DNA of 64,000 nt from Paenibacillus alkalitolerans (GCF_016482785.1 NZ_JAEMXM010000012.1:1-64000); one strand, 5' to 3'. Positions 33,904 to 42,650 are shown, counted from the stretch's first letter. The notes: a model not told the origin generated them from the letters alone. Program-made: numbers and translations.

Positions 33904-35837
33904 GCGCCATCGCCGGTATATTGCGATTTGACGGGCAACCGGCCGGCCGCTGCGGCGGCGGGATGATGGAAGCGATGCAGCGGTACGATGCCGACGATGC
34001 GCATACGTTGGCCGAGGGTCCGGTTTTCCTCGGATGCCGGATCAAACGGGTTACGCCCGAATCCGTCGGAGAACGGCTGCCCTATTACGACCGGGACAAT
34101 ATGTTGGCGATTACGGCGGATGCCATTATCGACAACCGCCGGGAATTGTTTGACCGGCTGCAGGTTCGGCATGCCGATCGCGGCGGGATCACAGACAGCG
34201 AGCTTATCCTGCTTGCCTACCGGAAATGGGGACGGCAAGCTCCCGAATATATCATCGGCGACTTCTCATTCATGATATGGGATGAGAAGAAGCGGCTGCT
34301 GTTCGGCGCGAGGGATTTATTCGGCAATCGTACCCTGTATTATCATCGCGATGACCGGCGCCTTGCGTTCTGTACGACGATTGAGCCGATATTTGCTTTA
34401 CAGGACGTGACGAAGGCTCTAAATGAGACTTGGCTTGCCGAATTTTTGGCGATACCGGAAATGTTCGAATGCACCGATGCCTGTTCGACGCCGTACCGGC
34501 ATATTCTGCAAGTGCCTCCGGCACATACGATCACCGTCTTGGACGGGAACGTTACGCTTGCCGGATACGGCTCCCTGGTACCGCAGGAGACACTCCGCTT
34601 AAAGTCCGATCACGAGTACGAAGAAGCGTTTCGCGATGTTTTCGAAGAGGCGGTGAAGTCGAGAATCCGGACGCATCGCGAGGTCGCGGCGACATTAAGC
34701 GGAGGACTCGATTCGGGAGCGGTCGCCAGTCTTGCGGCGCGCGCTTTGCGGAAGGAAGGGAAAACTTTACAAACCTACAGCTACATCCCGGCCCGCGACT
34801 TTGCCGATTGGACGCCGAACAGCACGGCCGCCGACGAACGGCCGTTCATTCAGGCTACTGCTAGGCGGGCAGGCAACATCACGGAGAGTTACATGGATTT
34901 CGAAGGAATCAGTCCTTTGTCCGAAGTGGACGATTGGCTGGATATTCTCGAGACGCCTTACAAATTTTTCGAAAACTCCTTCTGGCTGAAAGGGATTCAT
35001 ATGCAAGCCGGAGCACAGGGCGCAGGCGTTCTGTTAACCGGAGCGCGGGGGAATTTTACGGTCTCGTGGGGACCGGCCATCCCATACTATGCGCTTCTCT
35101 TCAGGAAGCTTAAATGGGGGCTGTTCATGCGGGAGCTTCGGCTCTACAGCGCGAATAAAGGAGTTCGCAGATCGCGATTGATGTCCGTGATCGGCAAGCA
35201 GGCTTTCCCGTTCCTTGCGAACCGGTCGAAGCCGGATAACGGCCCCGACATTCCATCTTTGCTTATCCATCCCGATTTCGCCGAACGAACCGGAGTATTC
35301 GTCAAGCTGAAGGAAAGTCGGATCGGCGTTAACGGCTCTATGATTACCGATCCGCTGGAGCTTCGCAAGGAGAAGCTGCAAAATCCGGCCGCCGGCAATA
35401 GGAACGGCGCAACGGCGACGAAATTGTCATTGCGCTATGGCGTATGGGAGCGCGATCCGACTTGCGATCCCAGAGTAGTCCGGTTTTGCTTTTCGGTGCC
35501 GTTCGAACAGTATGTCCGCAACGGCATGGACCGCGCGCTTATCCGAAGGGCTATGAAGCATGAATTGCCCGATGAAGTAAGACTGAATCAACGCGTAAGG
35601 GGCATTCAGGGAGCGGATTGGGTTCATCGGATGATTCCTCTATGGAAGCCGTTCATCGATGAACTAAAGCAGCTTTGCGCGGACCCGGCAGTTTCAGGTT
35701 ATCTAAATGTCGACAGCATTAAGGCGACCGTATCGCGGCATGAAGGGCAGCCGCGCCCGGAGTACGCTTTTCATCCGGAGATGAGGGCGCTGATGCGAAG
35801 CCTTATCGTCTACCGGTTCTTGAAAAGAATTTCTTGA
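33900..35837 (+). CDS. Asparagine synthetase-like lasso peptide cyclase (C protein)
   Basis: 645 residues from ATG 33900. The N-terminal glutaminase-like domain starts MSAIAGILRF, with Ser in place of the Cys2 nucleophile, as in lasso cyclases that do not use glutamine. The ATP pyrophosphatase loop SGGLDS lies at 267-272. It adenylates the Asp9 side chain of the core and closes the ring on the free N-terminus. The precursor gene follows 32 bases downstream. In many clusters the precursor comes first; here the order is C then A. Confidence 0.9.
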   Translation: MSAIAGILRFDGQPAGRCGGGMMEAMQRYDADDAHTLAEGPVFLGCRIKRVTPESVGERLPYYDRDNMLAITADAIIDNRRELFDRLQVRHADRGGITDSELILLAYRKWGRQAPEYIIGDFSFMIWDEKKRLLFGARDLFGNRTLYYHRDDRRLAFCTTIEPIFALQDVTKALNETWLAEFLAIPEMFECTDACSTPYRHILQVPPAHTITVLDGNVTLAGYGSLVPQETLRLKSDHEYEEAFRDVFEEAVKSRIRTHREVAATLSGGLDSGAVASLAARALRKEGKTLQTYSYIPARDFADWTPNSTAADERPFIQATARRAGNITESYMDFEGISPLSEVDDWLDILETPYKFFENSFWLKGIHMQAGAQGAGVLLTGARGNFTVSWGPAIPYYALLFRKLKWGLFMRELRLYSANKGVRRSRLMSVIGKQAFPFLANRSKPDNGPDIPSLLIHPDFAERTGVFVKLKESRIGVNGSMITDPLELRKEKLQNPAAGNRNGATATKLSLRYGVWERDPTCDPRVVRFCFSVPFEQYVRNGMDRALIRRAMKHELPDEVRLNQRVRGIQGADWVHRMIPLWKPFIDELKQLCADPAVSGYLNVDSIKATVSRHEGQPRPEYAFHPEMRALMRSLIVYRFLKRIS

Positions 35838-35869
35838 CGATTCAGAAAGCTTGAAAGGAGGTGATAAGC

Positions 35870-36007
35870 ATGGAAAACCAAGTGAAAAAAGAATGGGAAA
35901 TTCCGGCACTCGAAACGCTGAATGTAAGCGAGACGATGTACGGAAGAGGCACGACGAATATCGACTGGGTTACGACGGACGACATGGACGTCTATACTCC
36001 AAGCTGA
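35870..36007 (+). CDS. Lasso peptide precursor (paeninodin-type)
   Basis: 45 residues, start fixed by AAAGGAGGTGATAAGC. The leader MENQVKKEWEIPALETLNVS contains 'WEIPALETL', the equivalent of the YxxPxLxxL motif bound by the B1 protein. Thr22 is the conserved -2 Thr, so cleavage is expected after Met23. The core is 22 residues, Tyr24 to Ser45, with YGRGTTNID giving a nine-residue ring from Tyr1 to Asp9. The tail is acidic (WVTTDDMDVYTPS) and ends in Ser, the site phosphorylated in paeninodin. Tyr1 and Tyr19 are possible sulfation sites. Confidence 0.88.
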   Translation: MENQVKKEWEIPALETLNVSETMYGRGTTNIDWVTTDDMDVYTPS

Positions 36008-36028
36008 GAAATTTTCCTGAGGGGTTGG

Positions 36029-36070
36029 CCCTAATACAATCCATTATGGATTGTATTAGGGTCTTCTTTT
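36029..36070 (+). terminator. Hairpin terminator/attenuator after the precursor gene
   Basis: CCCTAATACAATCCA (36029-36043) and TGGATTGTATTAGGG (36047-36061) form a perfect 15-bp stem with a three-base loop, followed by TCTTCTTTT. It should lower transcription into the kinase and processing genes and protect the precursor mRNA. Confidence 0.8.
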
Positions 36071-36092
36071 CATTACGAAAGGAGTGAACAAC

Positions 36093-37043
36093 ATGATATC
36101 CGCCGTACGACACACGGTTTATAAGGCATTCGGCATACGGCTGTCGAGCTCGATTCCTTTGCCCGAACTACCCGTATTCAGTGATATTAGCGATGAGAAC
36201 GAGAACGCGGATGTTGTCATTGAAACGGCCGATCCGAACCGGTTATGGGATGAACTGCAGAAGTGCGGCAGCAACTTCGTGCGAAAAGATAACCGGTTCT
36301 TGTTCCTCATACCGGAAACAGCGATTTTCAGCATCGACGATGACGGGAGCAAGATAGCCGTTGCACCGCTGCCGAACGCCGATATGGAGAAAGTGCGTGT
36401 GTATTTGCTGGGAACTTGCACCGGCGCGCTGCTGATGATCCGGAAGGTGCTCCCATTGCATGGAAGCGCGGTTGTAATCGGCGGCAATGCCTATGCGTTC
36501 CTTGGAGATTCGGGAGCGGGCAAATCAACGCTGGCGGCGGCTTTTGTCAATATGGGACATCAGCTCGTGAGCGACGACGTCATTGCCGTTACCGATGCGG
36601 ACCGAAGCGGCTTTCCCGTCATCGTGCCGTCTTATCCCCAGCAGAAGCTGTGGCAGGAAAGCATCCATCGTCTTGGAATGGAATCCGGAAATTACCGTAC
36701 TATTTACCGGGAAACGACGAAGTTTGCGGTGCCGGTGTCTTCCCGCTTTTGTTACGAGCCTGTCCCGCTTGCCGGGGTGTTTGAGCTTGTTAAATCGGAA
36801 GGGAATACGGTCCGTGTCAGCAGTCTGCCGAACCTGGACCGGCTTCGGATCATGCTGCTGCATACGTACAGAAATATGCTGATTCGCCGGTTGGGCTTGG
36901 AACAGTGGCATTTCAACCTCTCAACGGAAATCGCCAATCGGATTCCCGTCTATCAACTGCAGAGGCCGGCGGAGGGGTTCACTGCACAACGTCTGGCATC
37001 CGAAATCATTCGAACTATTGAAGAAGGAGTGACCGCAAGATGA
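36093..37043 (+). CDS. HPr kinase-like lasso peptide kinase
   Basis: 316 residues from ATG 36093 (AAAGGAG eight bases upstream). The Walker A loop is GDSGAGKST at about 138-146, followed by 'GHQLVSDDVIAV', as in HprK C-terminal domains. Homologues in paeninodin-type clusters phosphorylate the C-terminal Ser of the precursor; the precursor here also ends in Ser. Its stop overlaps the B1 start (ATGA). Confidence 0.88.
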   Translation: MISAVRHTVYKAFGIRLSSSIPLPELPVFSDISDENENADVVIETADPNRLWDELQKCGSNFVRKDNRFLFLIPETAIFSIDDDGSKIAVAPLPNADMEKVRVYLLGTCTGALLMIRKVLPLHGSAVVIGGNAYAFLGDSGAGKSTLAAAFVNMGHQLVSDDVIAVTDADRSGFPVIVPSYPQQKLWQESIHRLGMESGNYRTIYRETTKFAVPVSSRFCYEPVPLAGVFELVKSEGNTVRVSSLPNLDRLRIMLLHTYRNMLIRRLGLEQWHFNLSTEIANRIPVYQLQRPAEGFTAQRLASEIIRTIEEGVTAR

Positions 37044-37336
37044 CGAATTTACACTTGGCTGAACAGACGATCGTTCAAGCGGAAGGTTATATTGTGAGCG
37101 ACATGAACGGCGAGAAGGTCATGATGAGCGTCAATAACGGGAAGTATTACAATCTCGGAAAAATCGGCGGCAGAATTTGGGAGCTGCTCGCTTCGCCGAC
37201 CACGGTGAACAATGTGATCGATACGCTTGTTTCGGAGTATGAAGTCGACCGGAAAGCGTGCGAGGATCAAGTTAACGCCTTCCTGCAAACCCTGCACAAA
37301 GAAGCATTGATTGAGGTTCGGAAGCTTGATGCGTAA
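37040..37336 (+). CDS. Lasso leader-binding protein B1 (PqqD-like RRE)
   Basis: 98 residues, PqqD-fold RiPP recognition element: 'GKYYNLGKIGGRIWELLASP' and 'VIDTLVSEYEVDRKACEDQV' are the typical strand and helix segments. It binds the precursor leader through the WEIPALETL motif and delivers it to the B2 protease. It overlaps B2 by eight bases. Confidence 0.9.
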   Translation: MTNLHLAEQTIVQAEGYIVSDMNGEKVMMSVNNGKYYNLGKIGGRIWELLASPTTVNNVIDTLVSEYEVDRKACEDQVNAFLQTLHKEALIEVRKLDA

Positions 37337-37790
37337 AGTAATAAAATTTTTATCTTTACCGGCGGAGAAGAAGCGGCTCATGCTGGAAGCGTTCGTATAT
37401 TTAGGCTGGGCCCGTATATTGAAAGCCATGCCGTTCTCCAAAATCGCTCCTTCTTTGGGGAGGCGCATGACGGAAACGCCTCCGGATCACGATCCGGACA
37501 ATGAAAGAACGATCCGCCAAGTGAAGGAAGCGGTCCGGGTCATGAGCCGGCATACGTTCTGGGAAAGCCAATGTCTGGTCAGAGCGATCGCCGCCAAAAA
37601 AATGCTGGAACGGCGGCGCATCGAATGTACGCTTTATATGGGAACGGCAAGGGACGATTCGGGAAAGCTGATCGCTCATGCATGGCTTAGATGCGGTCCC
37701 TTTTATATTACAGGAGCCGAAGAGATGAAGAGATTCACGACGGTAGCCGTGTTCGGAACGGCAAAAAGAGACAGGATGGAAGGTGCTTGA
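37329..37790 (+). CDS. Lasso leader peptidase B2 (transglutaminase-like)
   Basis: 153 residues from ATG 37329. The catalytic Cys82 lies in 'FWESQCLVRAIAAKKML' and His117 in 'LIAHAWLRCG', the cysteine-protease dyad of the B2 family (PF13471). It cuts after Met23 of the precursor, freeing the Tyr N-terminus for ring closure. Confidence 0.9.
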   Translation: MRKVIKFLSLPAEKKRLMLEAFVYLGWARILKAMPFSKIAPSLGRRMTETPPDHDPDNERTIRQVKEAVRVMSRHTFWESQCLVRAIAAKKMLERRRIECTLYMGTARDDSGKLIAHAWLRCGPFYITGAEEMKRFTTVAVFGTAKRDRMEGA

Positions 37791-37792
37791 CG

Positions 37793-38953
37793 ATGGAGAA
37801 CGACCATACTCTAGATGTAAGCTCTTTTCCCAAGGAATTAAACGTTATGCTTGCGTTCATGCAGACAGATGCCGGTTCACGTGAGCGGTATCCGGTCAAG
37901 CAGCCGCTTCCGGACATCGATTGGAATCAATTTCTGAAGCTGGTCCGACATCATCGCGTTTATCCGCAAGTTTATACGAATATGCAGAACAGCAAATTGA
38001 TTCCTGCCGATGTCCTGCAAGCTCTTAGCATGGATTACGGCAAGAATACGATTCAGATGCTTCGGTTAAGCGTGGAGATGGAGCGGTTGTGCAGATCGCT
38101 TCAGGAAAACGGGGTTTCCCCGCTCGTATTGAAAGGGCCTGTCCTTGCTAAAGAGTTATACGGGGATCTGTCGCTTAGAACGTCGAAGGATCTGGACATT
38201 CTGATTCCGATGGCGGACATCGAGAAAGCGGAAGAAATACTGACAAGCCTTGGCTATGCGTGCGAAAATAACGTTCCCCGCGTATTCAATTGGAAGTGGA
38301 AGAAGCATCATATTTCGTATTTTCATCCGCAGACGAAGATTGAGGTGGAAATACATTGGCGATTAAATTCCGACATGGGTAAAGAACCGCCGTTCGAGGA
38401 GCTCTGGGAACGGAGGAGGACCAGCTCGCTCACAAGCTATCCGGTTTATTTGCCGGGTAGCGAGGATTTGTTTATATATCTTGTTTCTCACGGCGCGCGT
38501 CACGCGTGGTTCCGGCTCCGGTGGCTTGCCGATATAGACTGCATCGCGCGGCAGAACATGAATTGGGATGCGCTCATCCGACTCATGCGGCGCTATCAAT
38601 GTCTCCATCTGGGAGGACAAGCTTTACTTCTTGCTTCCAGGCTATTAAACACCCCGGTTCCAGACAGCATGAAACAGATAATTTCCGACAAACGGCAGCG
38701 CGAGTTGGCGCAGCGCTCGATCTTATTTATTCGCGACACTGTAATACCGACTTCGAAGGATATGGAGAAAGACTATAAACGCTACTTGTTTGCTTTGAAA
38801 ACTACGCGGGAAAAAATGTTTTTCTTGATCAGCCAATTATATCCGAGTTTCAGGGACGCGGAGGCGCTGCCGCTGCCCAAAACGCTGCATTTTCTATATT
38901 TCCCCTTAAGACCTTTCGTCTGGTTATGGCGGCAAATGAGGCAGCAAGCATAA
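37793..38953 (+). CDS. Nucleotidyltransferase family protein (PadeN-like)
   Basis: 386 residues from ATG 37793, two bases after the B2 stop. The nucleotidyltransferase core is 'VLKGPVLAKELYGDLSLRTS' followed by 'KDLDIL', with acidic residues at Asp133 and Asp135. 'EVEIHWRLNSD' is a further family motif (PF14907). Related genes occur in paeninodin-type lasso clusters and have been suggested to modify the peptide or its phosphate; no activity has been shown for this one. Confidence 0.82.
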   Translation: MENDHTLDVSSFPKELNVMLAFMQTDAGSRERYPVKQPLPDIDWNQFLKLVRHHRVYPQVYTNMQNSKLIPADVLQALSMDYGKNTIQMLRLSVEMERLCRSLQENGVSPLVLKGPVLAKELYGDLSLRTSKDLDILIPMADIEKAEEILTSLGYACENNVPRVFNWKWKKHHISYFHPQTKIEVEIHWRLNSDMGKEPPFEELWERRRTSSLTSYPVYLPGSEDLFIYLVSHGARHAWFRLRWLADIDCIARQNMNWDALIRLMRRYQCLHLGGQALLLASRLLNTPVPDSMKQIISDKRQRELAQRSILFIRDTVIPTSKDMEKDYKRYLFALKTTREKMFFLISQLYPSFRDAEALPLPKTLHFLYFPLRPFVWLWRQMRQQA

Positions 38954-38969
38954 GAGATGAGGAATGCAG

Positions 38970-40718
38970 ATGACGCACATATTGTTGTACTTGAGAAAGC
39001 TGCACAGGTTTGCGGGAATCAGACTGTACGTCAATGTGTTATGCATGATCGCGCTAAGTGTTTTCGACGCGGTCGGCATTTATTTGTTGGTGCCCATGTT
39101 GGGACTTATCGGTCTCTTCGATGCCGGCATGGAGCAAATCCCGTTGGTATCCCCGCTGCTTGAAGCTTTACGGGGAATGCCCGCCCAATCCGGCTTGCCT
39201 ATTATATTAGCCATCTACATCCTTCTTATTGCCGGACAGGCGCTGCTGCAGCGGGGGCAGAGCATCCAGAGCGTGCGTATTCAACAAGGCTTCATCCGGC
39301 ACCTGCGGCTTGGCATCTATGAATCGTTGATGCGCTCGAAATGGATGTTTTTCGTAAAACAGCGAAAATCCGATTTTCATCATATATTGACGTCCGAGCT
39401 GGCTCGCGTCAGTCAAGCGACGTACTTGTTTCTGCAGCTAAACGCGTCACTGGTGTTCACGGTCATTCAGCTCGGGTTCGCTTTCTGGCTGTCGGCGAAG
39501 CTGACGGCCGTCGTGCTGGCCAGCGGCATTGCAATTGCGTTATTTATGCGCAAAAATGTGCGCCGGGCGAAAGCGGTCGGCAATCATACGACCGAACTGT
39601 CGCAAAGCTATTTCGCCGGCATAACCGATCACTTCAACGGCATCAAGGACATTAAGAGCAACAGGCTTGAAGCGTCTCACCTTGCCTGGTTTCGTTCACT
39701 GGTCGACCGGATGGAATCGAACTTCGTTACCTTTGCAAGGCTGCAAGCCAATACCCAATTATTATACAAAACGGCTGCCGCGGTGCTGATCGCGTTGTTT
39801 GTATATTTGTCGGTCGAGGTGTTGAATGTCGCCGCGAACCAGCTACTGCTAATCATCATCATCTTCGCGCGGTTATGGCCGCGGTTCACGTCGATTCAGT
39901 CCGGCGCGGAGCAGATCGTTTCCTCCGTTCCCGCTTTCCGCAGCGTGCTGCGATTGGAAGCCGAATGCAGCGAAGCCAGGGAGCAGACGGCTTTCGAAAC
40001 GTTCGCCGCCAGGGAGCCGATGCCGGTCGTTGAAGGAATCGAATGCCGCAATGTATATTTCCGTCATGATCCGAACGGTTCTTCTTATGCTCTGCGAAAT
40101 ATATGCATCCATATTCCGGCGGGGGGGATGACCGCGATCATCGGCAAATCCGGCGCCGGGAAAAGCACGCTGATCGATATACTGATGGGACTTCTGGAGC
40201 CGGAGCGGGGGACGATCCTGATCGACGGCGTTCCTGTTACGAGCGAGGGGCGGTTGGCGCTCAGGCATTCGATCAGCTATGTATCACAAGATCCTTTCCT
40301 GTTCAACGCAAGCATCCGGGAGAATTTGCTTATCGTTCACCCGGAAGCAAATGAAGAGGACTTGTGGGAAGCGTTGAGATTCTCCGCCTCGGATGAGTTC
40401 GTCAAGATGCTCCCGGAAGGATTGGATACGGTTGTCGGCGACCGGGGGGTCAGGCTGTCGGGAGGGGAACGCCAGCGGCTCGTGCTTGCCAGGGCGATTC
40501 TCCGGAAGCCTTCGATCCTTGTACTGGACGAAGCGACCAGTGCGCTGGATAACGAGAATGAAGCCAAAATTCAGAATGCGATCGACCGGTTGAAGGGGAA
40601 GCTGACGATCATCGTCATCGCCCACCGATTGTCGACCATTCGCAACGCGGATCAAGTCATCGTGTTGGAGCAAGGAGAGGTCGTTAAGCAGGAGGGAAAT
40701 CAACAGCTGGTAAGGTAG
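38970..40718 (+). CDS. Lasso peptide ABC exporter (D protein)
   Basis: 582 residues; ATG 38970 is preferred over 38964 because GAGGA then sits eight bases away. The N-terminal half is a six-helix exporter membrane domain; the C-terminal ATPase has Walker A GKSGAGKST, signature LSGGERQRL and Walker B 'ILVLDEATSALD'. It works as a homodimer to export the mature lasso peptide and give self-protection. Its end overlaps the convergent cysC by 19 bases. Confidence 0.9.
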   Translation: MTHILLYLRKLHRFAGIRLYVNVLCMIALSVFDAVGIYLLVPMLGLIGLFDAGMEQIPLVSPLLEALRGMPAQSGLPIILAIYILLIAGQALLQRGQSIQSVRIQQGFIRHLRLGIYESLMRSKWMFFVKQRKSDFHHILTSELARVSQATYLFLQLNASLVFTVIQLGFAFWLSAKLTAVVLASGIAIALFMRKNVRRAKAVGNHTTELSQSYFAGITDHFNGIKDIKSNRLEASHLAWFRSLVDRMESNFVTFARLQANTQLLYKTAAAVLIALFVYLSVEVLNVAANQLLLIIIIFARLWPRFTSIQSGAEQIVSSVPAFRSVLRLEAECSEAREQTAFETFAAREPMPVVEGIECRNVYFRHDPNGSSYALRNICIHIPAGGMTAIIGKSGAGKSTLIDILMGLLEPERGTILIDGVPVTSEGRLALRHSISYVSQDPFLFNASIRENLLIVHPEANEEDLWEALRFSASDEFVKMLPEGLDTVVGDRGVRLSGGERQRLVLARAILRKPSILVLDEATSALDNENEAKIQNAIDRLKGKLTIIVIAHRLSTIRNADQVIVLEQGEVVKQEGNQQLVR

Positions 40719-41311
40719 TTCCGTTCCTCCAGATATTGCAGCACGGAGGCAACGGATTGCTCGACGGTCAACTGTTCCGTATCAATGATCAGTTCGGGCG
40801 TCCTCGGTATGTCGTATTTCGCGCTGATGCCCGTAAAGTTTTCGATCTGCCCGTTTCTCGCTTTCTTATACAAGCCTTTCGGATCTCTCTTCTCGCATTC
40901 TTCCAACGAACATTTTACGAAAATTTCGATATATTCATCCGGACGAAACATCTCTCTGACCATCAAGCGGTCATTCTCGTCCGGCGACACGAAAGACGCT
41001 AGAACGATATGGCCGGCATCGACAAACAATTTCGAAACTTCTCCGACTCTGCGGAGGTTTTCTTTCCGGTCGCCGCTTGAAAATCCGAGGTCGCGGTTCA
41101 GTCCGTGCCGGATATTGTCCCCGTCCAATACGTAAGTTGCGATGTTTCTTGCAAAAAGCTCCCTCTCCACAGAGAACGAGAGCGTAGATTTACCGGAACC
41201 CGACAAGCCTGTGAACCATAATGTGCAGCTCTTGTGACGGTTTCTCTTTTGCCGGTCTTGCCGGGTGACATTGGATTGGTGCCAAGTAAGGTTGCCGCTA
41301 TTCGGGTTCAA
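40700..41311 (-). CDS. cysC: Adenylylsulfate (APS) kinase
   Basis: 203 residues. P-loop GLSGSGKST, 'YVLDGDNIRHGLNRDLGFS', 'FVDAGHIVLASFVSP' and 'KGLYKKARNGQIENFTGISA' are all intact, so it should be active. It phosphorylates APS to PAPS, the donor used by the sulfotransferase at 32656. No sulfate adenylyltransferase is in the window. It is convergent with the lasso exporter, and a possible promoter lies in 41312-41400. Confidence 0.93.
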   Translation of the reverse strand: MNPNSGNLTWHQSNVTRQDRQKRNRHKSCTLWFTGLSGSGKSTLSFSVERELFARNIATYVLDGDNIRHGLNRDLGFSSGDRKENLRRVGEVSKLFVDAGHIVLASFVSPDENDRLMVREMFRPDEYIEIFVKCSLEECEKRDPKGLYKKARNGQIENFTGISAKYDIPRTPELIIDTEQLTVEQSVASVLQYLEERNYLTSC

Positions 41312-41408
41312 GGTTCCATCTCCTCTGGAATTAATGCGTATATATTTATTTTATCATAGAGTTCGTGGCCGATGCTTATGACCGAATCGGAAAGGAGGCG
41401 ATCCCGGC

Positions 41409-41951
41409 TTGAAAAACCGGAATATATGGTATCGGCGGGCAGCGCTGGCGCTAATGTCAGGCGTGATTGTCCTAATATTTATTTTCTCCTCCCAGCCATA
41501 CCGGGTTCAGACGATTCAGCCTTATTTGCGCCAGACCTTGTCTTTGGAAACGGCAGAGCGGATTCTACCCGATCTCGATATCCGTTACGACGGAAAGCAG
41601 TACAGGCGGGATGTAAATCCGTTCGGTTTTATCGAGTTTTTGTTCAGGAAGGGCGCCCATCTGTTTGTGTACGGCGTCCTTGCGATGTTATCCGCCTTCA
41701 CATTGAATCTTTACTGTAAGCAAAGGCGGATCTCCTCGAGTCTGTCCCTGCTCGTTGTATTAATTATCTCATTGCTCGACGAGCTGAATCAGAGCTTTTC
41801 GCCGGCGCGGACGCCGGCTTATCAGGATGTGCTCATCGATATGGCCGGCGGTATGCTGGGTGTTGCCGCGTTCTTTGCGATTAACCGTATTTGCCGCAGC
41901 CGCAGCCGCAGCCGCAGCCGTAGAGGCATGAACCGCCCTTCATCGGTATAA
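41409..41951 (+). CDS. VanZ family membrane protein
   Basis: 180 residues from TTG 41409 with AAAGGAGG upstream. Four membrane helices and the VanZ motifs 'RKGAHLFVYGVLAML' and 'LDELNQSFSPARTPAYQDVL', 'DMAGGMLG'. VanZ proteins are linked to glycopeptide tolerance, but the function of this branch is unknown. The C-terminal Arg-Ser repeats (RSRSRSRSRR) come from a short run of CGCAGC units in the DNA. Confidence 0.85.
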   Translation: MKNRNIWYRRAALALMSGVIVLIFIFSSQPYRVQTIQPYLRQTLSLETAERILPDLDIRYDGKQYRRDVNPFGFIEFLFRKGAHLFVYGVLAMLSAFTLNLYCKQRRISSSLSLLVVLIISLLDELNQSFSPARTPAYQDVLIDMAGGMLGVAAFFAINRICRSRSRSRSRRGMNRPSSV

Positions 41952-41957
41952 AACGAA

Positions 41958-42000
41958 GCGTACCGAGTGTTCTCATGGACACTCGGTACGCTTTTTTTTT
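41958..42000 (+). terminator. Intrinsic terminator after vanZ-like gene
   Basis: GCGTACCGAGTGT (41958-41970) pairs with ACACTCGGTACGC (41979-41991), followed by nine T residues. Confidence 0.9.
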
Positions 42001-42030
42001 GTATTACCGCGATGCTGCGCATGGATGGGG

Positions 42031-42232
42031 AATAAGGCCAAATATTGACTCTATTCGCAGGAATAGGGTCAACTTTTGACCTTATTACAAACTCGGCAAG
42101 TGATTTTTGAGGGCATTACAGCGGAATAGGCTCAATTATTGATCTTATGTCTATCAATCCACCACGCAGACCGACTGATAGGCTCAAAAATTGATCTAAT
42201 ATTCATAAATAGGGTCAATTTTTGAGCCTATG
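42031..42232. repeat. Five dispersed 25-bp near-palindromic repeats
   Basis: Copies at 42031, 42062, 42125, 42177 and 42208 follow the pattern AATAGGSTCAAWWWTTGAYCYTATT, each an imperfect palindrome. Spacings are 31, 63, 52 and 31. There is no coding potential and no cas gene. It resembles the short intergenic palindromes common in Paenibacillus genomes; the role is unknown. Confidence 0.7.
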
Positions 42233-42530
42233 CTTCGACCACTACCTAAAGATAAAATATAGGACCAGCAGCCAAAACGGCAGCGTTATGAGAGTACCCC
42301 ATAAACAGCCTTTCCTCAAAGGCTGATTGGTGGAATTATCGTTCATCTTCAATTTGTCCCCTTAGCGTGACGGCTGGGCAACCATTCGCATACGCTTTCG
42401 TCTTTTGATGTAAATGATACTTATTATAACGAAAGATAAGACAAATGGGAATGAGAATATACCTAAAAATATGGTAAACTATCCCTAGTTTTATTTACTC
42501 GAGGGTTATCATTTGGATTTATTGACATGC

Positions 42531-42650
42531 ATGGCTCAAAGCTTTTCTATATTGGCGCCGGCTCCGGTCAACATGACTGGTACTTAAAGACTAGTGGCCT
42601 TGACTTACTTTTTATGATTTGAGACCGGAAATGGTCAAATTTTGTCGATG
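42531..42650 (+). pseudogene. Fragment of a duplicated methyltransferase gene
   Basis: GCTCAAAGCTTTTCTATATT and the following bases read GSKLFYIGAGSGQHDWYLKT, and after a stop the DNA still reads GAGACCGGAAATGGTCAAAT. This parallels LKLLDLGAGAGQHGQYLQ and SPEMVKAC of the intact methyltransferase starting 170 bases downstream. It is a decayed partial copy of that gene's SAM-binding region. Confidence 0.6.

Noticed and set aside
42031-42232. CRISPR array
   Set aside because: Units are palindromic, differ from one another, have irregular spacing and no cas genes.
42405-42440. Fur box before the methyltransferase operon
   Set aside because: AATGATACTTATTATAACG has only partial similarity to the 19-base Fur consensus, and the genes downstream have no iron link.
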